DNA of 64,000 nucleotides from Apibacter mensalis (GCF_001418685.1 NZ_LIVM01000010.1:48288-112287); one strand, 5' to 3'. Positions 1-9,601 are shown, numbered from the stretch's first letter. Notes: generated by a model not told the origin, from the letters alone. Program-made: numbers and translations.

Positions 1-239
1 AAATGCTTAAAAGTGTATTGCTTTCCCAATGATAATAATCCAGTCATCATTACAAATACCGGTACACCAAACCTAGCTATGTTGATATAAAAGTTTGATA
101 TCCACCAATTTTTAATTGGAATATTTCCATAATGATGGCTCATTCTGGCAGCCACATGCAATAAAACAATCCCTATAGCCGAAATAGCCCTAAGATTATC
201 TATCCATATGATATTATTTTTATTTGTAGATTTTTTCAT
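1..239 (-). CDS. Acyltransferase 3 family protein, 5' part only
   Basis: An open frame on the minus strand starts with ATG at 239 and runs off the left edge with no stop (79 codons visible). The protein begins with a short basic tail followed by WIDNLRAISAIGIVLLHVAA, which is the first transmembrane helix and NLRAxA...H signature of acyltransferase-3 (OafA/NodX/WecH-like) integral membrane enzymes. These move acetyl, succinyl or similar groups onto surface sugars or lipids. A second helix, RFGVPVFVMMTGLLSL, follows and also fits the family. The substrate cannot be told from this fragment. A TAnnTTTG-type box on the minus strand (251-258) lies just upstream. Family call is fairly secure, exact role unknown. 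Confidence 0.8.
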   Translation of the reverse strand, partial: MKKSTNKNNIIWIDNLRAISAIGIVLLHVAARMSHHYGNIPIKNWWISNFYINIARFGVPVFVMMTGLLSLGKQYTFKH

Positions 240-717
240 TTAATCCAAGGCAAAAATAAGTTAATTTTAGTTACTATATCTTTTTATTTATAGTTATACA
301 CTATATCATGATAGTTTAATGATATGAAAGAATTTTATCATTTTATCGTTAGGTTTAAAAGCTGAATTAAAAATTTATTGGTCTATCATTTCAATAAATT
401 GTTACAGATCTATTTTATTATATTAATTTAAAAAAATTAAATACAAATTTATAATAATGATATTAATTATTTATCAAATAAATAATATAGTATTGAGATT
501 TTAAACTATAATAATATAAAAATTTAAAATATTACTTTAAGAATTAACTTTAATAACATTTAAATTTCAGTTGATTTTATTTGCTCAAGAAAATATATTC
601 TTCCATATATAGTTTAATAAATAGATGTAAAATATAATTGTTGCAATTAAACTATATAACTATCTTAATAAAAATACATTATTTATTTTTTTAATTTTAC
701 AGCTTCAAATAGCATAT
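240..717. other. AT-rich intergenic region
   Basis: This stretch of nearly 480 bases lies between two divergently transcribed genes. It is extremely AT-rich and full of stop codons in all frames. I see no RNA gene, repeat or convincing small ORF. A minus-strand box TATTTTTG (251-258) could serve the acyltransferase gene. I found no clear promoter for folP. Confidence 0.5.
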
Positions 718-1539
718 ATGACAATCAATATAAATGGAGATTTGATCGATTTTAAAGAACCTAAAATAATCGGAATACTTAATGTTACTCAAGATTCTTT
801 TTATGATGGTGGAAAATATTCCACTATTGATAAAGCTTTAAAGCATACAGAAAAATTAATTGATGAAGGTGCTGATTTTATTGATATTGGTGGGCAATCG
901 ACGCGTCCGAACTCTCAATTATTATCTGATGAAATTGAATTAAATACGGTTATACCGGTAATTAAAGCGATAAAAAAAGAATTTCCTTTCGTGAAATTAT
1001 CAATTGATACTTTTTGGTCTAAAGTTGCTTTAGAAAGTGTAAATGAAGGGGTTGGCATGATTAACGATATTTCGGGCGGAACTTTGGACAAAAAAATGTT
1101 TGAAACCATAGGAAAGCTTAAAGTTCCTTATGTCTTAATGCATATGAGAGGAACTCCACAAACCATGGGAAATTATACAGACTATGAAAACTTAATAATT
1201 GATATCAATTACTATTTTTCTAAAAAAATTAATGAGTTGAAAGAATTTGGGGTAAACGATATTTTGTTAGATCCCGGGTTTGGATTCAGTAAAACTTTAG
1301 AACAAAATTATAACTTACTAAAAAACATGGATAAGTTCAAGATATTTAATCTACCTTTATATATTGGAATATCAAGAAAGAGTATGATTTATAAATGCTT
1401 GGAAATTTCTGCTGATGATGCGTTAATAGGTACTTCTGCACTGAATTTATATGCATTGCAAAAAGGTGCTCAAATGTTGCGTGTACACGATGTAAAAGAA
1501 GCAAAACAAATGGTCAAACTATGGAAAATGTTAAATTAA
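718..1539 (+). CDS. folP: Dihydropteroate synthase
   Basis: FolP joins 6-hydroxymethyl-dihydropterin diphosphate to p-aminobenzoate to make dihydropteroate (EC 2.5.1.15) in cytosolic folate synthesis; it is the sulfonamide target. The 273-residue protein has normal family length. It shows signature 1 at residues 19-32 (GILNVTQDSFYDGG), signature 2 around 56-64 (DIGGQSTRP), the LLDPGFGF loop and a late GISRKSMI segment that binds phosphate and pterin. The usual Glu of GGESTRP is Gln here, which I think also occurs in relatives. The downstream serB starts after 33 bases on the same strand and may be co-transcribed, though the two pathways are unrelated. Confidence 0.95.
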   Translation: MTININGDLIDFKEPKIIGILNVTQDSFYDGGKYSTIDKALKHTEKLIDEGADFIDIGGQSTRPNSQLLSDEIELNTVIPVIKAIKKEFPFVKLSIDTFWSKVALESVNEGVGMINDISGGTLDKKMFETIGKLKVPYVLMHMRGTPQTMGNYTDYENLIIDINYYFSKKINELKEFGVNDILLDPGFGFSKTLEQNYNLLKNMDKFKIFNLPLYIGISRKSMIYKCLEISADDALIGTSALNLYALQKGAQMLRVHDVKEAKQMVKLWKMLN

Positions 1540-1572
1540 TTGTAAAATAGTTTTAAAAACTTAATTTTTCAT

Positions 1573-2805
1573 ATGAAAAATTCATCAGAAATAATTTTAG
1601 TAAGCATTTCAGGAGTTGATAAGCCAGGAATAACTACTGCAATAACTCAAATCTTAGGAAAATATAATGCAAAAATACTTGACATTGGTCAAGCCAATAT
1701 TCATCATTCACTTTCACTAGCCATAATCTTTATGTCTGAAAATGGCAGCTCCGGAAATATTTTAAAAGATATATTATTGAAGGCCAATACATTGGAGATT
1801 AATGTTAGGTTTTCTGCCCTAACTAAAGAAGAATACAGTAATTGGGTAAAAGTCCAAGGTAAAAATAGATATATAATTAATATTCTCGGTAAAGAAATCA
1901 GTGCACAACAAATTTCGAAAGTATCAAAAGTCTTACTGGATTTTAAACTTAATATTGAACGGATTATACGTCTAACTCAACGTATTCCCTTAGATCGAAA
2001 TATAGATCGAACCTGTTTTGAATTTGCTGTGAGGGGTAATATATTTAATATAAAAGAAATACAAAATAAATTCTTATCCTTATCATCCGATTTAAATATT
2101 GATATTGCTTTACAGGAAGAGAACAGATATAGAAGGATGAGACGTTTAATTTGCTTTGACATGGACTCTACCTTAATTCAAACAGAAGTTATTGATGAGC
2201 TTGCAATTAAAGCGGGTGTAGGTAGTGAAGTAAAGGCAATAACTGAATCAGCTATGAATGGAGAAATAGATTTTTCTGAAAGTTTTAAAAAAAGAATTAA
2301 GTTATTAAAAGGCTTGGATGAAATCGTTTTAAGAGAAATAGCGGATAATTTACCTATTACTGAAGGCCTTGAAAGATTAATGGGAGTCCTTAAAAAAAGT
2401 GGATTTAAAACGGCTATCATTTCCGGTGGATTTACCTATTTCGGAGATTATCTTAAGGAAAAATTCGGATTTGATTATGTATTTGCTAATAAATTGGAAA
2501 TCATAGATGGAAAATTAACAGGTAATTACATAGGAGACATTGTAGATGGAAAGAAAAAAGCTGAATATTTAAAATTAATTTCAACTTTTGAAAATATAGA
2601 TATACAACAAACTGTTGCAGTAGGCGACGGTGCCAATGATTTGCCTATGCTATCCATAGCAGGACTAGGAATTGCATTTCATGCAAAGCCAACAGTTAAA
2701 CAAAATGCAAATCATTCCTTATCTACTATAGGATTAGATGGAATTTTATATTTCTTAGGTTATAAAGATTCTTCTGAAGATATTGAAATGACAACTATAT
2801 CCTAA
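1573..2805 (+). CDS. serB: Phosphoserine phosphatase with N-terminal ACT domains
   Basis: This enzyme removes phosphate from O-phosphoserine, the last step of serine synthesis (EC 3.1.3.3). The 410-residue protein has two parts. Residues 1-180 look like two ACT-type domains, starting IILVSISGVDKPGIT, a probable amino-acid-sensing module. Residues 190-395 form a HAD phosphatase with the nucleophile motif FDMDST near 195, ISGGF for motif II and GDGANDLPM for motif III/IV. The length matches the long ACT-containing SerB form. Serine made here can feed the epsC-cysK cysteine pair at 28.8-30.6 kb. Start is the first ATG of the frame. Confidence 0.93.
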   Translation: MKNSSEIILVSISGVDKPGITTAITQILGKYNAKILDIGQANIHHSLSLAIIFMSENGSSGNILKDILLKANTLEINVRFSALTKEEYSNWVKVQGKNRYIINILGKEISAQQISKVSKVLLDFKLNIERIIRLTQRIPLDRNIDRTCFEFAVRGNIFNIKEIQNKFLSLSSDLNIDIALQEENRYRRMRRLICFDMDSTLIQTEVIDELAIKAGVGSEVKAITESAMNGEIDFSESFKKRIKLLKGLDEIVLREIADNLPITEGLERLMGVLKKSGFKTAIISGGFTYFGDYLKEKFGFDYVFANKLEIIDGKLTGNYIGDIVDGKKKAEYLKLISTFENIDIQQTVAVGDGANDLPMLSIAGLGIAFHAKPTVKQNANHSLSTIGLDGILYFLGYKDSSEDIEMTTIS

Positions 2806-2879
2806 AACCAGAATTAACTCTAAGGCTTAATAAAATCAGTTTGTTTTGTATTTACTTACTGTAAAAATTATTTGATTCT

Positions 2880-4220
2880 TTAAAATGAATTGGCTGCAAT
2901 AGCAGATCGTACCCGTACATTTCCTAAAGAATCAAGTTTTTCAAGATATACTTCCTCTAGTTGGTTAATAAGTTTTGGATTGTAGGGTTGACAAACACGT
3001 ACGTAGTTTTCGGTATATCCGTACATCATTCCATTTTTGTTCTCATGCTCCCAAAGAACTTTTTTAATTTTTCCCAACTGGGATTCGTAAAATGCGTATC
3101 GTTTTTTTTCTGATAGAATTTTCAACATCTTGTTTCTTTTCTTTCTTTCAGAATAAGAAACTGTATCTCCCATAAGAATAGCTTCTGTATTATCCCTCTC
3201 CGAATAAGTAAAAACATGAAAATAGCTGACAGGCAGTTTATGTAAAAAATTATAAGTCTCCAAAAACTTTTCTTCTGTTTCTCCCGGAAAACCAACAATT
3301 ACATCTACTCCTATACAAGCATCATCTAGTACCGAATGTATTTTATAAATTCTTTCACTGTATAAATGCGTCAAATATCTACGCTTCATTTTCTTCAACA
3401 AATCATCGCTTCCGGATTGTAAAGGAATATGAAAATGAGGAACAAAAATATTTGAATCAGCTACATATTCAATAATTTCATCTTTAAGCAAATTCGGTTC
3501 AATCGAAGAAATTCGTATTCGCTCAATAGCATCTACCTTATCTAAACTTTGAATTAACTCTAAAAATGTATGTTGGTGTTTTTTATTGCCAAACTCCCCT
3601 TTTCCGTAATCGCCTATATTAACTCCTGTTAGTACAATCTCTTTAATTCCTTTTTTAGAAATTTCTTCCGCTTGTTTTATAATATTACCAAGCTCTGCAG
3701 ATCGTGAAATACCTCTTGCTAAAGGAATTGTACAATAAGTACACTTATAATCACAACCATCTTGAACTTTTAAAAATGCGCGGGTTCTGTCTCCAATAGA
3801 ATAAGAACCGACAAAAAAATCTGCTTGATCTATTTCACAAGAATGAACTTTTACACCTGAATCTTTTTTAAGGTCCATGATATACTTATGTATATTAAAT
3901 TTTTCCTTAGCTCCCAATATTAAATCCACTCCATCAATCTTACTAATTTCATCCGGTTTTAATTGAGCATAACAACCAATTATACAAATTAGCGCATCAG
4001 GATTTAAATTCAATGCTCTTTTAACTATAGTTTTACATTCCTTATCTGCATTATCGGTTACAGAACAAGTATTGATAATATAAACATCTGCCGTTTCATT
4101 AAAAGATACCTTTACAAATCCTTCCTCAGTTAATTGTCTGGCAATGGTAGAGGTTTCAGCAAAATTTAATTTACATCCTATGGTATGAAAAGCTACTGAT
4201 TTACTGATTTCTTTTAGCAT
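2880..4220 (-). CDS. mtaB: tRNA t6A37 methylthiotransferase MtaB
   Basis: MtaB is a radical-SAM enzyme that converts t6A at position 37 of ANN-decoding tRNAs to ms2t6A. The 446-residue protein has the UPF0004 domain with three cluster cysteines C16, C52 and C83. The radical SAM motif CxxxCxxC is at C156, C160 and C163, and a C-terminal TRAM-like segment follows. The start FHTIGCKLN is typical of MtaB rather than MiaB, which usually begins TYGCQMN. It converges with serB, with only 74 bases between stops and no obvious hairpin there. A minus-strand box TAATTTTG (4225-4232) ends five bases before the ATG, so the mRNA may have almost no leader. Confidence 0.92.
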   Translation of the reverse strand: MLKEISKSVAFHTIGCKLNFAETSTIARQLTEEGFVKVSFNETADVYIINTCSVTDNADKECKTIVKRALNLNPDALICIIGCYAQLKPDEISKIDGVDLILGAKEKFNIHKYIMDLKKDSGVKVHSCEIDQADFFVGSYSIGDRTRAFLKVQDGCDYKCTYCTIPLARGISRSAELGNIIKQAEEISKKGIKEIVLTGVNIGDYGKGEFGNKKHQHTFLELIQSLDKVDAIERIRISSIEPNLLKDEIIEYVADSNIFVPHFHIPLQSGSDDLLKKMKRRYLTHLYSERIYKIHSVLDDACIGVDVIVGFPGETEEKFLETYNFLHKLPVSYFHVFTYSERDNTEAILMGDTVSYSERKKRNKMLKILSEKKRYAFYESQLGKIKKVLWEHENKNGMMYGYTENYVRVCQPYNPKLINQLEEVYLEKLDSLGNVRVRSAIAANSF

Positions 4221-4224
4221 AATG

Positions 4225-4232
4225 CAAAATTA
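4225..4232 (-). promoter_or_regulatory. -7 box abutting the mtaB start
   Basis: Read on the minus strand this is TAATTTTG, a match to the Bacteroidota -7 consensus TAnnTTTG. Its last base lies five bases before the mtaB ATG, so transcription would begin at or within a few bases of the start codon. I see no TTG at the -33 distance, so the call is tentative. Confidence 0.35.
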
Positions 4233-4297
4233 CATATTTAATTTATTTACTGAAATTAATATAATTAGTATTAAATGAACTTTATGATTTTATTAAA

Positions 4298-4328
4298 AAT
4301 TCCCCAATTAAAAAATAATCAGGGAATT
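4298..4328 (-). terminator. Terminator after the carbonic anhydrase gene
   Basis: AATTCCC (4298-4304) pairs with GGGAATT (4322-4328) around a 17-base loop. On the minus strand the stem is followed by a T-rich stretch (TTTAATAAAA). It sits about 20 bases past the stop of the carbonic anhydrase gene, as expected for a modest intrinsic terminator. Confidence 0.55.
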
Positions 4329-4348
4329 AAATAAATTCAAATATTTTT

Positions 4349-5083
4349 CTAATTGTTAAATATAGTTCTTCCGTTTAATGGTTGAAGAGGCCTGTTATTC
4401 GTTTTAGGTAAATGATATTTTATTTCATCGATTTCATCTTCACTCATAGTGATCGGGTTTTTAAAAACTATCCATGTAACATTTTCTGCACATGGAGGCG
4501 TTGTTAAAGATCCCAAATAGGTAAAATAGGATTTATCTTTAGGATATAAATTTTCAGGATTGAATTTTATAATTGTTTTAATTTTTCCTACTCCTTTTAA
4601 CGTTTTGAAAATTTCGAGTTTTTCAAAATATGAATTTAGATTTCCTTCTTTTACTAACACACCAATAACCAACACAGAACCATCATTTGCTTTATGTACA
4701 AAATGTAATTCAAGCGGATATCTTACTCTATCAATAGTATGTTCAGATTCTTCATGAGCATGAAATTGTACCAAAGTATAAACTTTATTATTATACGTAA
4801 TGGTGCTTCCGGATTTAAAATCAAATTGAAGAGAATGTCCATTATCTTCTATATCCTCAATTTCACCTGTTCCGTAATTAAATAGTATAGGGGGTAAATC
4901 TTTTTTATACTTCGATTTTGAAATGTTAATTGGTGATTGATATTTACCGATACCACATTGTTTGCCTTCTTCCAATTCTCCCCAATGTTCCGGAGATGAT
5001 TCTCCCTCATACCCCCAATGATGATTTTGAGAATAGCTCATGGTTGCAACCAATATACTTAAAAATAAACATGCTTTTTTCAT
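4349..5083 (-). CDS. Alpha-class carbonic anhydrase, exported
   Basis: This periplasmic zinc enzyme interconverts CO2 and bicarbonate (EC 4.2.1.1). The 244-residue protein starts with a signal peptide (MKKACLFLSILVATMSYSQ) and the mature part begins with the alpha-CA hallmark HHWGYEG. Zinc ligands are H108 and H110 in QFHAH and H127 in ELHFVH. The gatekeeper motif SLTTPPC and the closing NNRPLQPLNGR are intact. Cysteines near residues 43 and 197 match the usual disulfide of bacterial alpha-CAs. Length is normal and nothing suggests inactivation. It stands alone, with its own promoter box upstream and a hairpin after the stop. Confidence 0.95.
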   Translation of the reverse strand: MKKACLFLSILVATMSYSQNHHWGYEGESSPEHWGELEEGKQCGIGKYQSPINISKSKYKKDLPPILFNYGTGEIEDIEDNGHSLQFDFKSGSTITYNNKVYTLVQFHAHEESEHTIDRVRYPLELHFVHKANDGSVLVIGVLVKEGNLNSYFEKLEIFKTLKGVGKIKTIIKFNPENLYPKDKSYFTYLGSLTTPPCAENVTWIVFKNPITMSEDEIDEIKYHLPKTNNRPLQPLNGRTIFNN

Positions 5084-5108
5084 TGTTTTTATTAATTATA
5101 ATTTAATA

Positions 5109-5116
5109 CAAAATTA
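5109..5116 (-). promoter_or_regulatory. Probable -7 promoter box of the carbonic anhydrase gene
   Basis: On the minus strand this reads TAATTTTG, matching TAnnTTTG, and would give a leader of about 20 bases. No good TTG is seen at -33, so the call rests on the -7 box and position alone. Confidence 0.4.
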
Positions 5117-5759
5117 TCTATCTATCAAACAATATAAATGTTAAATTTTTGTTAATTAAAAAAATTGGGCTATTTTTTATAAAGTAATAATTATAAATAA
5201 TAATTTATTAATTTACGATCATCCGAGCTAAACTTACAGTTATTTTTTTAATTAAAATTTCATTCATGGCTAAATCTATTGATTTAAGACCTTAAAACCT
5301 AACACCAATAAGAATTCGTTTAGTTTTTTTGCTTTTTACTTTTCACTAGTGATATGTTTTACAGCTGATGCAGTTAAATCTTAAGATTTAAAAAATTATT
5401 AAAATTAAAAGAAGTTTTCTCGGGAAATATACTAGTAATGCTTCCGGATAAGACAAATTTTAAGGATGAGCTTATCTGGGTTTTTAATATCTTAAATAAG
5501 TAGTACAAAAATTTAAAGGCTTCCTTATCTTGCTATACGTTAAGTTTAATATTAATCGGATATTTTATATATAGGATTTTTATTAAGTCTCTCTAATTAT
5601 AGGTTATATGTCAGATTTTCATTTGTATCGATATTAGGGATTTCCATCATTTTACTCTCATCTAATTTAAAAGTTATCAAATAATAAAATTTTAATTTGT
5701 TAATTTATATAAAATATATAAATTTTATACTAAATTAATTACAATTGAATTGAAAGATT
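5117..5759. other. Non-coding stretch, possibly decayed gene remnants
   Basis: No complete gene is visible in these 640 bases. The middle (about 5220-5560) is less AT-rich than most spacers and holds short coding-like pieces. One is an in-frame plus-strand stretch ending at about 5503 that reads VMLPDKTNFKDELIWVFN before a stop. It has no good start and I do not recognise it. This could be gene debris or chance. Confidence 0.3.
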
Positions 5760-6623
5760 TTATTTTTTATACTTTTGAATTGTATAAATGAATAAAGCTA
5801 GGTAATATCTAGTTTTTAATCCTAATAGTAAAAAAATATAAATTATATAAGGCTTTTTAAAATATTTTCTTACAAAGATTTCCATTGCATTAAAAAAATT
5901 CTTGTAATAAAGTTTATCTTTATTAGTTGCCGCCCCTTTATAATGGATAATGGAAGTTTTTCCGTAATAATAGTTTTTATAACCGCTTTTTAAAATAGTA
6001 TAGCTTAAATCTATATCTTCACCATACATAAAATAAGATTCATCAAAGCCTCCTACTTCTGTATATATTTTTTTGGTAGTAAGGAGAAAACATCCTGTTA
6101 AAACCTCAACTTTACCTATCTCGAATTCTCCAAGAATGGTATTGTAATATCCTGATAATTGTCTATTTTTTTTTAATGAAACTATTTGAGAAAATAATTT
6201 ATTAAATGCATTCTTAGGATTGGGCAAATTTCTTTTGGATTCAGGACGATAATTATTATCAATATCAACTATTCTGACCCCTAAGGCTCCGAAATTTTTT
6301 GCACTTTGTGCAAAAGGTATAATTTTTTCAAAAATATCCGGGGGGATTATGGTATCCGGGTTTAATATAAGAGTATATTCTCCTGAAGATTGCATAACTC
6401 CTATATTATTTGCTTTAGAAAAACCTAAATTAGTGGTATTTTGAATCCATTTTACCTGAGGAAATAATTCAGATATCAATTCTTGACTGCCATCTAAAGA
6501 ATTATTATCAACTACAATAATTTCAGCATCAATATTTTTAATTGCATATAAACAACTTTGTATACAATCTTTCAAAAATTTTTTTACCTTATAATTAACA
6601 ACAATTATGGAAAGTTGTTTCAT
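5760..6623 (-). CDS. Family 2 glycosyltransferase (rhamnosyltransferase-like)
   Basis: This 287-residue protein has the GT2 fold: LSIIVVNYK at the N-terminus, the nucleotide-binding IIVVDNNSLDGS near residue 35, and LNPDTI where the metal-binding acidic motif lies. Later come GGFDESYFMYGEDIDLSYT and the acceptor-side HYKGAAT. This pattern is shared with WbbL/rhamnosyltransferase-type enzymes that extend surface polysaccharides at the inner membrane. The C-terminal 35 residues are hydrophobic (YIIYIFLLLGL) and probably membrane-associated. It follows recR by seven bases and so is likely co-transcribed, although the functions are unrelated. Donor and acceptor sugars cannot be told from sequence. 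Confidence 0.85.
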   Translation of the reverse strand: MKQLSIIVVNYKVKKFLKDCIQSCLYAIKNIDAEIIVVDNNSLDGSQELISELFPQVKWIQNTTNLGFSKANNIGVMQSSGEYTLILNPDTIIPPDIFEKIIPFAQSAKNFGALGVRIVDIDNNYRPESKRNLPNPKNAFNKLFSQIVSLKKNRQLSGYYNTILGEFEIGKVEVLTGCFLLTTKKIYTEVGGFDESYFMYGEDIDLSYTILKSGYKNYYYGKTSIIHYKGAATNKDKLYYKNFFNAMEIFVRKYFKKPYIIYIFLLLGLKTRYYLALFIYTIQKYKK

Positions 6624-6629
6624 TAAATT

Positions 6630-7244
6630 TTATTTATGACCTTGATCGTAAGGAACTCTATTTTGTAAAGAACGTATCAAAGTTAATTCATCTGTATATT
6701 CAAGTTCGTCTCCCACTCCAATACCTCTGGCAATGGTTGTAAATGTTATTTGTGTATCATTCAAAACTTTATATAAATAAAACATAGTAGTATCTCCTTC
6801 AATGGTTGCGCTTAAAGCAAATATAATTTCATCTATATTTTGCTCTTTGACTCTCTCTACTAACGGATTAATACACAAATCGGTCACGCTAACTCCTTCC
6901 ATAGGAGAAATTCTTCCACCCAATACATGATATTTTCCGTTATATTGTTGGGTGCTTTCTATTGCCATTACATCTCTTAAATCTTCAACGACGCATATAA
7001 TTTTTTCATTACGATACGGATTTGCACAAATTGTGCAAATCTCTGTATCAGATAGATTATTACATTTTTTGCAATGTTTTATTTCATGAACCAACTGTAT
7101 AATAGATTTCGATAAATTATCTGCCTGAGTTTTAGGTACATCTAATAAATGCAGTGCTAAACGAAGAGCAGTTCTTTTTCCAATACCCGGAAGTTGTGAG
7201 ATTTCTTCTACTGCTTTTTCTAAAATTTTGCTGGGATAATTCAT
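6630..7244 (-). CDS. recR: Recombination mediator RecR
   Basis: RecR works with RecO (and RecF) to load RecA on gapped DNA. The 204-residue protein is of standard length. It has the N-terminal helix-hairpin-helix region ([20 protein letters not shown], 16-35), the four-cysteine zinc finger at C58, C61, C70 and C73, and a TOPRIM segment beginning [14 protein letters not shown] near 84. The C-terminal [10 protein letters not shown] and [18 protein letters not shown] motifs are also present. It lies between trxB (24 bases upstream) and the glycosyltransferase gene, forming a probable three-gene unit. Confidence 0.96.
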   Translation of the reverse strand: MNYPSKILEKAVEEISQLPGIGKRTALRLALHLLDVPKTQADNLSKSIIQLVHEIKHCKKCNNLSDTEICTICANPYRNEKIICVVEDLRDVMAIESTQQYNGKYHVLGGRISPMEGVSVTDLCINPLVERVKEQNIDEIIFALSATIEGDTTMFYLYKVLNDTQITFTTIARGIGVGDELEYTDELTLIRSLQNRVPYDQGHK

Positions 7245-7268
7245 ACTATGATAGATGAATAATATAAA

Positions 7269-8234
7269 TTAATGACGATCTAAGGATGACAAATATTTTT
7301 CTGCATCTAATGCAGCCATACATCCGGCGCCTGCTGCTGTTATAGCTTGTCTATATTTTTTATCAGCAACATCTCCAGCGGCAAATACTCCCGGTATATT
7401 CGTTTCCGTGCTAAAAGGCTTAATATTCAAATATCCGGTTTCATCCATGTCTAATTTACCCTTAAAAATCTCAGTATTAGGCTTATGACCAATAGCTATA
7501 AATATACCGTCTACTTCCAAAACTTTTTCTTCATTCGTTTGGTTATCTACCACAATCGCTTGGGAAACTAAATTATTCTCTCCCTTTAAGTCTTTTAATT
7601 CTGTATTATACATTAAAACAATATTGCTTGTTAGGTCTATGCGTTCCTGCATAATTTTAGATGCTTTGAGATAATCTTTACGCACGACCATAAATACTGT
7701 TTTACATATTTTAGCTAAATAAGTTGCTTCTTCTACTGCTGTATCTCCTCCTCCTACAACCACCACATTTTTTCCTCTGTAAAAAAAGCCATCACAGGTA
7801 GCACAAGCTGATACCCCTCCGCCTCTGTAAGTTTTTTCAAAATCTTTTCCTAAATATTTGGCACTGGCACCCGTAGAGATAATAATTGTCTTAGCTTGAT
7901 ATTCTCTTCCCGATATAGTCTTTACTAAATGTATATCACCTATATTTTTTCCTAATTCAACCTCTGACACTGTATCCATAATAACCTGTGTACCAAATTT
8001 TTCGGCCTGCTTTTGTAACTGTACCATCATTTCGGGTCCGGTAATACCATCAGGATAGCCGGGGAAATTTTCTACTTCAGTGGTAGTTGTCAACTGCCCT
8101 CCTAATTCAAGTCCGGTAATAATAAGCGGATTCATACCTGCTCTAGCTGAATAAATGGCTGCAGTAAATCCTGAAGGACCGGAACCAATAATAATAACCT
8201 CTACTATATTTTTGTTTTCAATCATCTTTATCAT
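7269..8234 (-). CDS. trxB: Thioredoxin reductase
   Basis: TrxB is an FAD enzyme that uses NADPH to reduce thioredoxin (EC 1.8.1.9), the core of cytosolic thiol redox balance. The 321-residue protein has the FAD-binding IGSGPSGFTAAIYSARAG (17-34) and the redox pair C144-C147 in the CATC motif. The NADPH-binding VVVGGGDTAVEEA and the C-terminal FAAGDVADKKYRQ FAD motif are present. A second in-frame ATG at 8225 would shorten the protein by three residues, and either start is possible. Thiol chemistry elsewhere in the window includes bshC and the exported rhodanese-thioredoxin protein, although those act in other pathways or compartments. Confidence 0.96.
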   Translation of the reverse strand: MIKMIENKNIVEVIIIGSGPSGFTAAIYSARAGMNPLIITGLELGGQLTTTTEVENFPGYPDGITGPEMMVQLQKQAEKFGTQVIMDTVSEVELGKNIGDIHLVKTISGREYQAKTIIISTGASAKYLGKDFEKTYRGGGVSACATCDGFFYRGKNVVVVGGGDTAVEEATYLAKICKTVFMVVRKDYLKASKIMQERIDLTSNIVLMYNTELKDLKGENNLVSQAIVVDNQTNEEKVLEVDGIFIAIGHKPNTEIFKGKLDMDETGYLNIKPFSTETNIPGVFAAGDVADKKYRQAITAAGAGCMAALDAEKYLSSLDRH

Positions 8235-8419
8235 ATATAAATAATTCGGTAAAGTTACTAAATTTATCTTTGAGGCTGTGTGTAGGATTATTTAAACTAC
8301 ATATTAAATTATTTTTTTTAAACTCTTGTCGGTTATATTACTTTAATTAATTAATCTTTTCGAAGACATAAAATAATGCGAAAAATCACATATTCATACC
8401 GAATTCGGTTTATTATGAT

Positions 8420-9601
8420 TTAAGCAAATGAATCTAATTTTTTACCATTTAAAATAGTCCATTCGTCTAATTTAAAATCAGCTTGAATACCTACTTTAGG
8501 AAATTTAATAGTTGATTCCGCCATACATATACATCTTCCTTCTGCATCTATTTCTTCGTGTCCATTAATAAATGATAGGTCGCCAATATCCTCAATTTTA
8601 GCAATAAATGATATTTCATTCTCACCCGTATTAATTTTTTCAACATATTGAATTGCAATATCAACTGTTTCCGTTTTTTCTTCATGTATCCGTACATTTC
8701 GATAAATTATATCGTAAAATGATGAAGAATTAGTAGGGATTTTCTCATATAATTCATACCCGGTTTGCCATTCATTTTTAACAGATGCATAATATAGTGC
8801 TGCAATCAACGATAAGGTAAAATATCTTCGAGTTTTTTGACGGTAATAATCTTTGGGATAATGACCTCCTTCAAATAGTATAGTAGGAATACCTAATTTT
8901 TGAAAATTATCACCAACAGACCTCGGATAAAATTCATCAGAAAATCTTGATATTTTATTGGGTAAAAGCTTTGAAACTTCTTTGTATATATCAACTATTA
9001 ATCCCATTGATTTTTTTCGGGTTTCGGTTATTTCTCTTTCTACGGATACTGATGGAGATAAAAAGGCCAATGTAGCCGGTTCTTTTTTTCCTTCTATTCC
9101 AAATATAGTCCTTTGATCATGTAAATTAAATGCCAAATCATAATGTTTTTCACCGGCAGTTTTTTTCAATAATTGCATTTCAATTGAAGAAGCTGATAAA
9201 AAATCACGATTTATATCGATGCCTAGTATATTTCTTCGTGTCCAAATTTCAGCTCCATCCGGATTTAACATGAAAATAATATCTAATGTAAACTTATTGA
9301 GAATTGCGTGAGATAATTTTTTTTCATTTTCAAAAAATTTAAGCAAATCTAGACAGCTTAACGTACCCGTCGTTTCGTTTCCATGCATCTGTGTCCAGAT
9401 TAATACATTTTTATTACCCTTACCAATGGTCAATTTATATATAGGCCTATTTAACTCTGATCTTCCAATTTCTTTAAGTAAACTTTTATAACTACTTATT
9501 AAAAACTCAGAAAGATGAATAGGATTTACATATCTATTTTTAAAATTTTCTTCAATATTTAAATTTTCATCTAATTCAAAGATTTTAAACTCTGTGTGCA
9601 T
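8420..9601 (-). CDS. M14-family zinc carboxypeptidase-like protein
   Basis: This 393-residue protein looks like a cytosolic M14 metallopeptidase or amidohydrolase. Zinc ligands are H73 and E76 in QMHGNE, with H161 in FNLHDQR. The DINRDF segment (129-134) and FEGGHYPKDYYRQ, with a candidate catalytic Glu, follow. There is no signal peptide. Annotated relatives are usually called M14 family zinc carboxypeptidase, and the substrate is unknown to me. The C-terminal 110 residues are beta-rich and of unclear role. It is divergent from the XRE regulator gene. The shared 314-base spacer carries repeated operator-like sites, so the two genes may be co-regulated. Confidence 0.82.
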   Translation of the reverse strand: MHTEFKIFELDENLNIEENFKNRYVNPIHLSEFLISSYKSLLKEIGRSELNRPIYKLTIGKGNKNVLIWTQMHGNETTGTLSCLDLLKFFENEKKLSHAILNKFTLDIIFMLNPDGAEIWTRRNILGIDINRDFLSASSIEMQLLKKTAGEKHYDLAFNLHDQRTIFGIEGKKEPATLAFLSPSVSVEREITETRKKSMGLIVDIYKEVSKLLPNKISRFSDEFYPRSVGDNFQKLGIPTILFEGGHYPKDYYRQKTRRYFTLSLIAALYYASVKNEWQTGYELYEKIPTNSSSFYDIIYRNVRIHEEKTETVDIAIQYVEKINTGENEISFIAKIEDIGDLSFINGHEEIDAEGRCICMAESTIKFPKVGIQADFKLDEWTILNGKKLDSFA

